From positions 1-8,706 of the forward strand of contig JANQSM010000089.1 of NCBI GenBank assembly GCA_028284025.1: 8,706 nt of DNA, written 5' to 3'. Below, in pieces: positions 1 to 5,442 of the stretch; positions within the stretch are counted from its first letter, which is position 1, and each line of letters starts with the position of its first letter. The DNA comes from Alphaproteobacteria bacterium (lineage in GTDB: Bacteria > Pseudomonadota > Alphaproteobacteria > JANQSM01). The position numbers and the translations under genes are program-made. The notes below the pieces were generated by a model. That model was not told the origin of the DNA, ran no database searches, and saw nothing but the letters and a program-made list of their open reading frames with translations.

Positions 1-98
1 TTCTGGGTACGCCAGATATAATGCGTACCTGCCCTAATATCATCATTTCCAATTACTCGATTATGCCTAATAATTCGTTGAATCTCTCGTTGATCCAT
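1..98 (-). CDS. Unknown protein, N-terminal part only (runs off left edge)
   Basis: An open frame begins with ATG at 98-96 on the minus strand and runs without a stop to the window edge, giving 32 residues that start MDQREIQRIIRHNR. The start is supported by AGGA eight bases upstream (complement of 107-110). The visible part is hydrophilic, opens with a likely helix rich in Arg and Gln, and has no signal peptide. It is divergent from the operon starting at 219, with about 120 bp between the two starts. I recognise no family. It is too short to exclude a chance frame, but the start and RBS geometry favours a real gene. Confidence 0.5.
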   Translation of the reverse strand, partial: MDQREIQRIIRHNRVIGNDDIRAGTHYIWRTQ

Positions 99-145
99 TT
101 AAAATTTCCTATCGCTAAATTTACCCTGAAAAGATTTGGAACGTG

Positions 146-151
146 TATAAT
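146..151 (+). promoter_or_regulatory. -10 box (TATAAT) of the three-gene operon
   Basis: A perfect TATAAT lies at 146-151. No good -35 box is seen 16-18 bp upstream (the sequence there is around ACCCTG), so the promoter may need an activator or may be weak. The predicted transcription start near 158 leaves a leader of about 60 nt before the first ORF at 219, or about 40 nt before the short ATG at 197. Confidence 0.45.
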
Positions 152-218
152 ACCTCAGCTCCCAAAATCTGTCACAAGAAGTGGAGACACATAAGCATGC
201 TTTTGCTAAAGTTTTTTT

Positions 219-371
219 ATGAAGAATAGGTTAGAAGAAAACATAAATAAGGAACTGGTCAACGTTGGACTCTCCGGTGCATGGACCAAAGGGGTGACCT
301 TCGACCCACCTTGCATTATCCGCAAAACCTGCGATTATAAAGACGTCAGCAAGATTTACGGATGGGAGTAA
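219..371 (+). CDS. Small hypothetical protein (50 aa), first gene of accessory operon
   Basis: ATG at 219 to TAA at 369-371 gives a 50-residue protein that starts MKNRLEENINKELV and ends KIYGWE. It contains two cysteines and a GVTFDPPCIIRK stretch. I recognise no family. It ends three bases before the ATG of the next gene, and GGGAG at 364-368, inside its last codons, serves as that gene's RBS; this tight packing supports real translation. The start is uncertain. ATG 219 has only a weak AAAG upstream, whereas a good GGAG (183-186) is placed for ATG 197, which opens a different frame (10 codons ending at 229). A run of seven T (212-218) separates the two, so a one-base slip or a sequencing error could join them into a 57-aa product. 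An in-frame TAA at 207-209 blocks any simple upstream extension. Confidence 0.5.
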   Translation: MKNRLEENINKELVNVGLSGAWTKGVTFDPPCIIRKTCDYKDVSKIYGWE

Positions 372-374
372 ACA

Positions 375-968
375 ATGAAACCTGATCCATTTTGGCAGCG
401 CATGTGGGAAAGTGCGGATGACTTTAAAATCTATGTGTTACCTCTAATAGAAAAAAAACTAGAGGTAAAGGTTAAGCCTATCCAAGGCTCTAAAGAAGAC
501 AGGGATAAGTATAAAGAATGGGATCAAGAAGGTGCTGACGCATTCTACTTACAAAATGACGGTTCCCTTATTGTTCTTAGTAGTAGAATTAATTGGGGGA
601 ATAGGTTTAGAGAGCAACCAGCTTTTACATTTCGGTACGGATTATTGAAAGAGGATGGTTCTTGGGATTACGAGAGAGAATATTTTAGAAAATTGCAAGC
701 CTGTAAAAGCAGGCAAAAACACATAATGTTTCCTGAAATGCATGTGGAGTCTCATATCTGCAAGAGAGGGGGTAAGAAGGCTTTGTGGTCTTATATGGGT
801 AGAACAAAAGATATGATGTTGTATATTGAAAAGAACTTAGGCGATGAAACAAAAGTCTGCACCTTCTCTCCTGAGAAAGGAGAGTCCAGGGAGGTAGTTT
901 ATATTTCTGTAAAAGAGTTCGCAAAGCATCATGAGGTGTATGTAATTAAAAACTTTGGGGAGTTATAG
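375..968 (+). CDS. Hypothetical protein (197 aa), second gene of accessory operon
   Basis: The ATG at 375 is preceded by GGGAG at 364-368 with six-base spacing. The protein is soluble, with no signal peptide or membrane segment. It has an N-terminal helical part (FWQRMWESADDFKIYVLPLI), then a probable beta-rich core: a GADAFYL segment, a hydrophobic strand ending SSRI (residues about 64-72), and a strand with FTFRYG. The C-terminal third contains two cysteines (C109, C128 approximately) and a strand-like VVYISVKEF. An acidic residue followed by a strand ending in a basic residue recalls PD-(D/E)xK nuclease-like folds, but no clear catalytic triad is visible, so this is only a guess. Ten of its 12 arginines use AGA/AGG, unlike the chromosomal neighbours. 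It overlaps the next gene by one base. I do not recognise the family. Confidence 0.75.
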   Translation: MKPDPFWQRMWESADDFKIYVLPLIEKKLEVKVKPIQGSKEDRDKYKEWDQEGADAFYLQNDGSLIVLSSRINWGNRFREQPAFTFRYGLLKEDGSWDYEREYFRKLQACKSRQKHIMFPEMHVESHICKRGGKKALWSYMGRTKDMMLYIEKNLGDETKVCTFSPEKGESREVVYISVKEFAKHHEVYVIKNFGEL

Positions 969-1432
969 TGCCAGAAGATCCATTATCATATTCATATCTA
1001 AAAGATAAGGCAGCTAGGGAGATAGATAAACTCGAAGAGGCACAAAAAGAACTAGATAAACAAAAAGCTACTGACGCGGCTTTAAATGCGGCCTTTTCAG
1101 TTTTTCATTTGCTGAGATGGAAAGATAAAGAGTCACCAACCCCCACCCAAAAAGGCGAGAGAGAGCTAGCCAAAGATAGTGGTAATCCTCACTTGGGGCT
1201 TCTGAACGACATTGTTTCACACAATAAACATGCTTATGCTCTGGTTGAGCCGTTAAGTGATGGCAGATCAGAGGTTCAGGCAAGTACCCTAAGCACCGGG
1301 GGGATAACTAGATCTTTAACTAACCCATCAACTGTACCCATAACCGGATCAAAAACACTTGCTGTTAAGTTTGGAAATAAAAAGGCAGTCGATGTTCTTA
1401 AAGGTGCTTACAAATACTTTGAGGAGGATTAA
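968..1432 (+). CDS. Hypothetical protein (154 aa), third gene of accessory operon
   Basis: It starts with GTG at 968-970, sharing one base with the TAG stop of the upstream gene (TAGTG). GGGGAG at 957-962 is a strong RBS at five-base spacing, so the GTG start and translational coupling are well supported. Residues 1-60 are charged and helical, with AALNAAFSVFHLLRW. A second helical segment, GLLNDIVSHNKHAYAL, follows at about 77-92. The C-terminal half looks like beta strands and ends in LAVKFGNKKAVDVLKGAYKYFEE. This order (helical xxFHLxxW, then DIxxxxKHA, then a small beta domain ending in a helix) reminds me of uncharacterised small proteins in phage and accessory regions, but I cannot name the family. 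All five arginines are AGA/AGG. It has no signal peptide and is probably cytoplasmic. Confidence 0.7.
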   Translation: MPEDPLSYSYLKDKAAREIDKLEEAQKELDKQKATDAALNAAFSVFHLLRWKDKESPTPTQKGERELAKDSGNPHLGLLNDIVSHNKHAYALVEPLSDGRSEVQASTLSTGGITRSLTNPSTVPITGSKTLAVKFGNKKAVDVLKGAYKYFEED

Positions 1433-1440
1433 GGGGTAAT

Positions 1441-1492
1441 TTGGGGTATGTAGCAGAAATTGAAAAATTTATTTTGTTTAACAGAACCCCAA
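1441..1492 (+). other. Nested inverted repeat downstream of the accessory operon
   Basis: TTGGGGT at 1441-1447 pairs with ACCCCAA at 1486-1492. Inside it, AAATT (1457-1461), a GAAA loop (1462-1465) and AATTT (1466-1470) form a small AT stem followed by ATTTTGTTT. It could be a weak intrinsic terminator for the operon ending at 1432. The stem is AT-only, so termination efficiency is doubtful. The region also holds the leader of the membrane-protein operon starting at 1524. Confidence 0.35.
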
Positions 1493-1523
1493 GTATGTTA
1501 GGCTGACTAATTATAGGACCATT

Positions 1524-1802
1524 ATGATCAAAGATAATATTTTAACAAAAGATAAAGCCCTATATCGGCGGCATACACGCTTCTTCCTCTACTCTCTCAT
1601 ATACATTCTGTTCATGGTGATTTCGATGGCCGGAATACTGGGTGGGGAAGGTCAAGAGATTGCAGGCATCCCACTCACACTTTTTCTGGCTTTAGGTTCA
1701 ATTCTTTATTTCCTTTTTCTTGCCATGTATGGCTACCGATCTCTTCTGAAGCCTTGGGCAGAGGCATTTGACAAACAGAGTGGACTCAAGAGGAAAAAGT
1801 GA
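1524..1802 (+). CDS. Small two-TM membrane protein, partner of the downstream symporter
   Basis: This 92-aa protein has a charged N-terminus ending DKALYRRHTR, two hydrophobic segments (about residues 21-41 and 50-70) separated by a short GGEGQEIAGI loop, and a basic C-terminus (SGLKRKK). AGGA four to five bases before the ATG serves as RBS. Small two-TM proteins encoded just before sodium:solute symporters are a known arrangement (YhdT with PanF, YjcH with ActP, and DUF4212-type proteins). This one fits that pattern in size, topology and position, but I cannot assign it to one of those families with certainty. Its TGA stop overlaps the ATG of the symporter (TGATG), indicating translational coupling and probably matched amounts of the two proteins. 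Confidence 0.8.
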   Translation: MIKDNILTKDKALYRRHTRFFLYSLIYILFMVISMAGILGGEGQEIAGIPLTLFLALGSILYFLFLAMYGYRSLLKPWAEAFDKQSGLKRKK

Positions 1803-3226
1803 TGGTCACGGCAATTATTATTACTATAGCTCTTTACGCCCTGTTGACCGTCTACCTTGGTTTTAGGGCCAATCAGGGCAGCTTGGATAATGTGAATGAT
1901 TATTTCCTCGCTAGCCGAACTCTATCATCCAGCCATTTAGCAGTAACCACGATGGCCACATGGTTCAGTACTTTTGCTTTTCTGGGCGCACCGGGATTTT
2001 ACTATTCCAAGGGGTTCGCATGGGGAATGGCCATTATCTTTTATGTGTTTGTGGGTGTTCTGCTGCTTTGGTTTATCGGGCGGAAACTCTGGATGGTAGC
2101 ACGTGAAAAAGGTTACATCACCCCGGCTGAATTGCTAGTTGATTTTTACAACAACAGAACCATCGGCTATATCACGGCACTCATTTCTATACTTTCTCTC
2201 ATTCCCTACGTTCTCATTCAGGTTGTAGCAATTGGTAAAGTGATTGAGGGCTCAACGGATGGCTTTGTGAGCTATGAAGTTGCCGTGGTTGTTGCCGGAG
2301 CTGTAGCCGCATTTTATGTTTTCCTTGGGGGCATGCGCGCTATCATTCTGACAGACTGGATTCAAGGCATCTTGTTTGCGGGTGTGATTGTGATATCAGC
2401 CATTGTAACGATTTATGCCTCTGGTGGGTTTGTGCCAGGTATTGAAAACTCAATTGCGGCTCAGCCTGATTTGTTTGTCATGGACCCGGATAATATGGGT
2501 TTTACCATGTCGCTGGCATTTTCATGGATGCTTGGATTTATTCTGTTACCTCACCTATGGCAACGCACGTATATGGCTGAATCAGCCCAAGCTTATACTA
2601 AATCCATTTACTATCAGGCCATTATCACGGTGGTTCTTATCACCGGAATTTCAATCACAGGCTTACTAAGCATCGGCCTGGTGGATGGGTTAGAAGATTC
2701 AGACAAGTTAGTACCAACACTCTTTTCGACATACATCCCGTGGGCAGCACCATTACTGGTATTAGCGACATTTGCAGCCGGCATGTCGACAACTGACTCA
2801 CAACTCCTGACAGTCTCATCCGTCTTTGTGCGCGATATTATCCACCCCATCACCAAAGAGAGACTGGAAAAGCACAGAGGGAAAATGATCAGCCGTTATT
2901 TGGTCATTGCCCTGGTTGGCTTTATTACAATTCTTGCCCTTCTTCCTGAAAGCCAGGGGCCGATTGTTTTATTAGCCAGCAAAGGCATAGGTATTGTCGT
3001 TCTGCTTCTAATACCACTTATTGGTCCTCTCTATTGGGAAAAAGCAACCGCCACAGGTGCCATATGGGGAATGCTTTCTGGATTTTCTTTCCAGCTTGCC
3101 TATGAATTTAATGCTTTTGAGTTACCTTACAGCTTTGGGGCACCGATTCCCTCTTTAGTCATTGGACTAATTGTATTATTTCTTTTAAGTAACTTATCGA
3201 GTCGAAAAGAAGGTGCAGTCATCTGA
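1802..3226 (+). CDS. Sodium:solute symporter family protein (SSS)
   Basis: This polytopic inner-membrane transporter of about 474 aa with around 13 hydrophobic segments is typical in length for the SSS family (PutP, PanF). Diagnostic features are DYFLASRTL (residues 33-41), STFAFLGAPGFYYSKG (56-71), VFLGGMRAIILTDWIQG, and AAGMSTTDSQLLTVSSVFVRDI starting near residue 325. S329 and T330 in the last motif match the Na+-ligating Ser/Thr pair of PutP. The GAPGxxY segment resembles PanF and monocarboxylate-type members more than PutP, and the PutP Asp55 position appears to be Thr. The substrate cannot be read from sequence; an organic acid or pantothenate-like compound is possible. The start is ATG 1802 or GTG 1799; AGAGG at 1789-1793 has better spacing (8) for the ATG. 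It is coupled to the small membrane gene upstream. Confidence 0.93.
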   Translation: MVTAIIITIALYALLTVYLGFRANQGSLDNVNDYFLASRTLSSSHLAVTTMATWFSTFAFLGAPGFYYSKGFAWGMAIIFYVFVGVLLLWFIGRKLWMVAREKGYITPAELLVDFYNNRTIGYITALISILSLIPYVLIQVVAIGKVIEGSTDGFVSYEVAVVVAGAVAAFYVFLGGMRAIILTDWIQGILFAGVIVISAIVTIYASGGFVPGIENSIAAQPDLFVMDPDNMGFTMSLAFSWMLGFILLPHLWQRTYMAESAQAYTKSIYYQAIITVVLITGISITGLLSIGLVDGLEDSDKLVPTLFSTYIPWAAPLLVLATFAAGMSTTDSQLLTVSSVFVRDIIHPITKERLEKHRGKMISRYLVIALVGFITILALLPESQGPIVLLASKGIGIVVLLLIPLIGPLYWEKATATGAIWGMLSGFSFQLAYEFNAFELPYSFGAPIPSLVIGLIVLFLLSNLSSRKEGAVI

Positions 3227-3293
3227 TTAGAAGAGATCCTTCTGAGAGTACATCCTAAAAATTACATTGTTCTTATTCCCCCACCTCAATTCA

Positions 3294-3345
3294 ATAGCCT
3301 CTTTGGCTTGCTCTTTCCCCTTGCCAAGGAGGGGATAAAGGCTAT
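3294..3345. repeat. Long inverted repeat between symporter and MAPEG genes
   Basis: ATAGCCT (3294-3300) pairs with AGGCTAT (3339-3345). Within it, TCCCC (3316-3320) pairs with GGGGA (3331-3335) around a CTTGCCAAG core. The predicted 52-nt stem-loop lies 27 nt before the MAPEG RBS. No T-run follows, so it is not a standard terminator. It could be a REP-like element, a processing site or an attenuator. A smaller hairpin, AGAAG/CTTCT at 3229-3243, immediately follows the symporter stop. Confidence 0.45.
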
Positions 3346-3382
3346 CTTGGGAGGGCAACTCAAAATTTGCGAAAGGATTGTT

Positions 3383-3826
3383 ATGATTACCTCTCTTTAT
3401 GCTGCCTTGTTGGGGCTTTTGCTTGTTGCGCTGTCCGCATATGTCATTATGGGAAGGCGTCAATTCAAGATCGGGGCAGGAACCGGAGATAAGCCTGAGA
3501 TGATGCGCCGCATTCGTGCCCAGGGAAATTATACTGAATATACTCCTTTCTTCCTGATCCTGCTTTGGATTGCAGAATATAATGGTATGTCGGCAATTTA
3601 CTTGCATATATTGGGGGCTACTTTTGTGGTGGGTCGGTTGATTCACGCCTACGGGATCTTGTTTACAGAACAGTATCAAAAAGGCCAACCGACCAGCGGT
3701 ATGGAGCATCGAATCCGTGGAATGGCTTTGACATTTACGGTAATTGGAATCCTATGTGCCATTTTATTGTATCAATACGCCACATCTTTAGAGAGATCAA
3801 CGTTTCCAAGTCATACTTTTATTTGA
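3383..3826 (+). CDS. MAPEG family membrane protein
   Basis: This 147-aa protein has four hydrophobic segments (about residues 2-24, 56-76, 80-98 and 115-137), the size and topology of the MAPEG family (membrane-associated proteins in eicosanoid and glutathione metabolism; bacterial YecN-like members). The family signature is present: R42-xx-RAQGN-xx-E52-xx-P55, followed by hydrophobic TM2. Bacterial members are often poorly characterised; glutathione-transferase or peroxidase activity is known for some. ATG 3383 was chosen because AAAGGA (3372-3377) sits five bases upstream; the frame stays open to 3308, but that extension has no RBS and includes the inverted repeat at 3294-3345. The end of the gene overlaps the -35 box of the cold-shock promoter. 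It sits 156 bp after the symporter and is probably transcribed separately or by readthrough. Confidence 0.9.
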   Translation: MITSLYAALLGLLLVALSAYVIMGRRQFKIGAGTGDKPEMMRRIRAQGNYTEYTPFFLILLWIAEYNGMSAIYLHILGATFVVGRLIHAYGILFTEQYQKGQPTSGMEHRIRGMALTFTVIGILCAILLYQYATSLERSTFPSHTFI

Positions 3827-3851
3827 CATCTTGAAAGAAGACAGCTATTTT
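3823..3851 (+). promoter_or_regulatory. Promoter of the cold-shock gene
   Basis: TTGACA at 3823-3828 is a consensus -35. A 17-bp spacer leads to TATTTT at 3846-3851. Transcription would start near 3858 and leave a leader of about 95 nt before the ATG at 3952. The -35 overlaps the TGA stop of the MAPEG gene (3824-3826). Confidence 0.75.
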
Positions 3852-3895
3852 CCTGTTATTAACGCGCTTACGACTGTTGCTGGGTTTTGGAGGTT

Positions 3896-3943
3896 TCCGT
3901 CCGGCTTGCTTGTAAGATTTGAGTAACACACAAGCCAAACGGA
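3896..3943 (+). promoter_or_regulatory. Leader hairpin sequestering the cold-shock gene Shine-Dalgarno
   Basis: TCCGT (3896-3900) pairs with ACGGA (3939-3943) and GGCTTG (3903-3908) with CAAGCC (3931-3936), with a 2-nt mismatch on each side between them. TGT (3911-3913) and ACA (3926-3928) can extend the stem inward. T3895 may also form a wobble pair with G3944. The right arm contains the GGAG RBS (3941-3944), so the folded form would hide it. Long structured leaders that change fold with temperature are known for cspA-type genes in enterobacteria; here this role is inferred from base pairing only. Confidence 0.5.
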
Positions 3944-3951
3944 GATGATCT

Positions 3952-4158
3952 ATGAGTACTGGCAAAGTAAAATGGTTTAACCCCACTAAAGGATACGGAT
4001 TTATTGTCCCTGATGAAGGCGGCAACGATGTGTTTGTACACATCACGGCTGTTGAGCAGGCTGGTCTGAAGACTTTGGACGAAGGTCAAACTGTTGAGTA
4101 CGAAACAGCAACAAACAAGGGTAAGACCTCTGCTGTTGAGCTTAAGCTAGCAAGCTAA
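3952..4158 (+). CDS. Cold-shock protein, CspA family
   Basis: This 68-aa protein consists of a single cold-shock domain, the usual length for CspA-type RNA chaperones. It opens [18 protein letters not shown], with RNP1 as KGYGFI (residues 13-18) and RNP2 as VFVHI (27-31). The aromatic RNA-contact residues W8, F9, Y15, F17, F28 and H30 are all present. CSD proteins bind single-stranded RNA or DNA and melt secondary structure, often after a temperature drop, although many family members are constitutive or growth-phase controlled. The ATG has GGAG seven bases upstream. The gene forms a monocistronic unit with its own strong promoter (3823-3851), structured leader and intrinsic terminator (4182-4220). 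Temperature control is plausible but inferred. Confidence 0.96.
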   Translation: MSTGKVKWFNPTKGYGFIVPDEGGNDVFVHITAVEQAGLKTLDEGQTVEYETATNKGKTSAVELKLAS

Positions 4159-4181
4159 CGTAGCTTTAAATTTTAAAATTA

Positions 4182-4220
4182 AAAAAGCCTTTTGCTTTAC
4201 AGCAGAAGGCTTTTTATTTT
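4182..4220 (+). terminator. Rho-independent terminator of the cold-shock gene
   Basis: AAGCCTT (4185-4191) pairs with AAGGCTT (4206-4212), and TGCT (4193-4196) with AGCA (4201-4204), with a single T/G mismatch between the two blocks and a TTAC loop. It is preceded by A's and followed by TTTATTTT. It starts 24 bp after the stop codon. The A-tract makes it potentially bidirectional. Confidence 0.9.
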
Positions 4221-4257
4221 GGTAGCATTTTATTTGCTCTTCCCCTACAAAATGTGC

Positions 4258-5442
4258 ATGGCACTGTCAAAAATCTTCCAGGTTGTTTTTCCTACCGGCA
4301 TGCGCAAACGCTGGTGGCTTTTCCGTCCCATCGGCTGGCTAACAGCAGCTAGCACCATTTTAGGCCCGCTGTGGACTAAGAAAAAGGGGACGCTGATTGT
4401 ACGTATTGATGGCTTAGGTGATATGGCAATCTTTCGCCCTTTTCTTGACTTTTATCCTGATGCCTTGCAAACCACCCCACAAAACATCACGATTCTGGGT
4501 TGCCACAGCTGGAAAACATTAGCACCACACCTATTCAAGGAATATAAAGTTGTTACTCTGGATGAACACAAGTTTGAAAAACGGTTTTTCTATCGGCTGA
4601 AATGGGCGTTATGGCTACGCTGGCAAAACTTTGAGACTGCCCTCACTGATATCTATTTTCGTAAAACCCTGACAGCCGAAAGCATGATTCATTATACTGG
4701 GGCAAAAGTACGTATTGTTAGCCGCCCGCATTTAGATGAGCGTAATAGCCGTGAATTTGATTATTACCTGTCAAAATCAACCAAAATTATTGAAACCGGC
4801 AAAGACCGTTGCCACGAAATTGAGCGCCATAAAGCTTTTATTGAAACTTTAGGTGGCAAACCTTTATCCAAAATTAACCTGGCCCTGCCCTGGCGAGATA
4901 CAGCCTCCATCAATGATAAACCCTATGTGGCATTAAATTTTGGCAGTAACGAGGCTGGCCGGAACTGGATGTTACAAAATTATATTGCTCTCGCCAAAGC
5001 GCTTTCTGATCAGGGTTATCAGGTATATTTTGTTGGTGGACCACGGGAAAAAGAACTGGAAGATAAGATTTTATCGCAATGTCAGAATTATCCAGCAATT
5101 TCATCTCTTATTGCCCAAACTGACTTGCCCGGGTTAATGGATATTTTAAAGAATGCTGCCGCTGTCATTACCAATGAGACCGGCCCAGGACATTTTGCCA
5201 TCTTGCTTGGCACCCCAACAGTAATGATTTATGGGGGTGGTCATGCTGAAACCTTTATGCCTTACCCAAGCAAATACAATCCAGCCACGGCGCGTTTTGT
5301 AAATCACTTTATGGACTGTTATTATTGTTATTGGCGTTGCCCATACCGCAAGAAAGATGAAGATCCTTTCCCCTGTATCGAAAAGGTTTCTTTGGATCAG
5401 GTGATCACAGCTTTAAAAGAATTAGGCATCAGGAAGGCTTAA
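4258..5442 (+). CDS. GT9 family glycosyltransferase (heptosyltransferase-like)
   Basis: This is a probable GT-B glycosyltransferase of about 394 aa acting at the cytoplasmic face of the inner membrane in LPS core or other glycan synthesis. Support: the N-domain strand TLIVRIDGLGDMAIFRPF (residues 45-62), typical of the GT9 start; ALNFGSNEAGRNW, resembling the family's PGS...KRW segment; YQVYFVGGPRE; and ITNETGPGHFAILLGTPTVMIYG, the nucleotide-sugar site found as TxxSGPxHxA in WaaC/WaaF-type enzymes. A cysteine cluster (C354, C357, C361, C373) precedes the final helix, as in several GT9 members. A 40-residue hydrophobic/basic N-terminal extension may bind membrane. The start is uncertain: ATG 4258, ATG 4252 or TTG 4234. 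None has a good RBS, and any longer frame enters the upstream terminator. The donor sugar is unknown. One of 22 arginines is AGG. Confidence 0.88.
   Translation: MALSKIFQVVFPTGMRKRWWLFRPIGWLTAASTILGPLWTKKKGTLIVRIDGLGDMAIFRPFLDFYPDALQTTPQNITILGCHSWKTLAPHLFKEYKVVTLDEHKFEKRFFYRLKWALWLRWQNFETALTDIYFRKTLTAESMIHYTGAKVRIVSRPHLDERNSREFDYYLSKSTKIIETGKDRCHEIERHKAFIETLGGKPLSKINLALPWRDTASINDKPYVALNFGSNEAGRNWMLQNYIALAKALSDQGYQVYFVGGPREKELEDKILSQCQNYPAISSLIAQTDLPGLMDILKNAAAVITNETGPGHFAILLGTPTVMIYGGGHAETFMPYPSKYNPATARFVNHFMDCYYCYWRCPYRKKDEDPFPCIEKVSLDQVITALKELGIRKA

Noticed and set aside
2614..2856. Minus-strand open frame within the symporter gene
   Set aside because: It is a shadow of a strongly conserved transporter reading frame.
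3308..3382. 25-residue N-terminal extension of the MAPEG protein
   Set aside because: ATG 3383 has a good RBS and begins directly at the first TM, as usual for the family; the extension overlaps a stem-loop.
3227..3709. Minus-strand open frame of 160 codons
   Set aside because: It is antisense to the MAPEG gene and the inverted repeat, has no recognisable domain or RBS, and the opposite strand encodes a clear family.
4192..4257. Upstream extension of the GT9 gene from TTG 4192
   Set aside because: It would begin inside the stem of the cold-shock gene terminator and has no RBS; the later starts at 4234-4258 are more credible.
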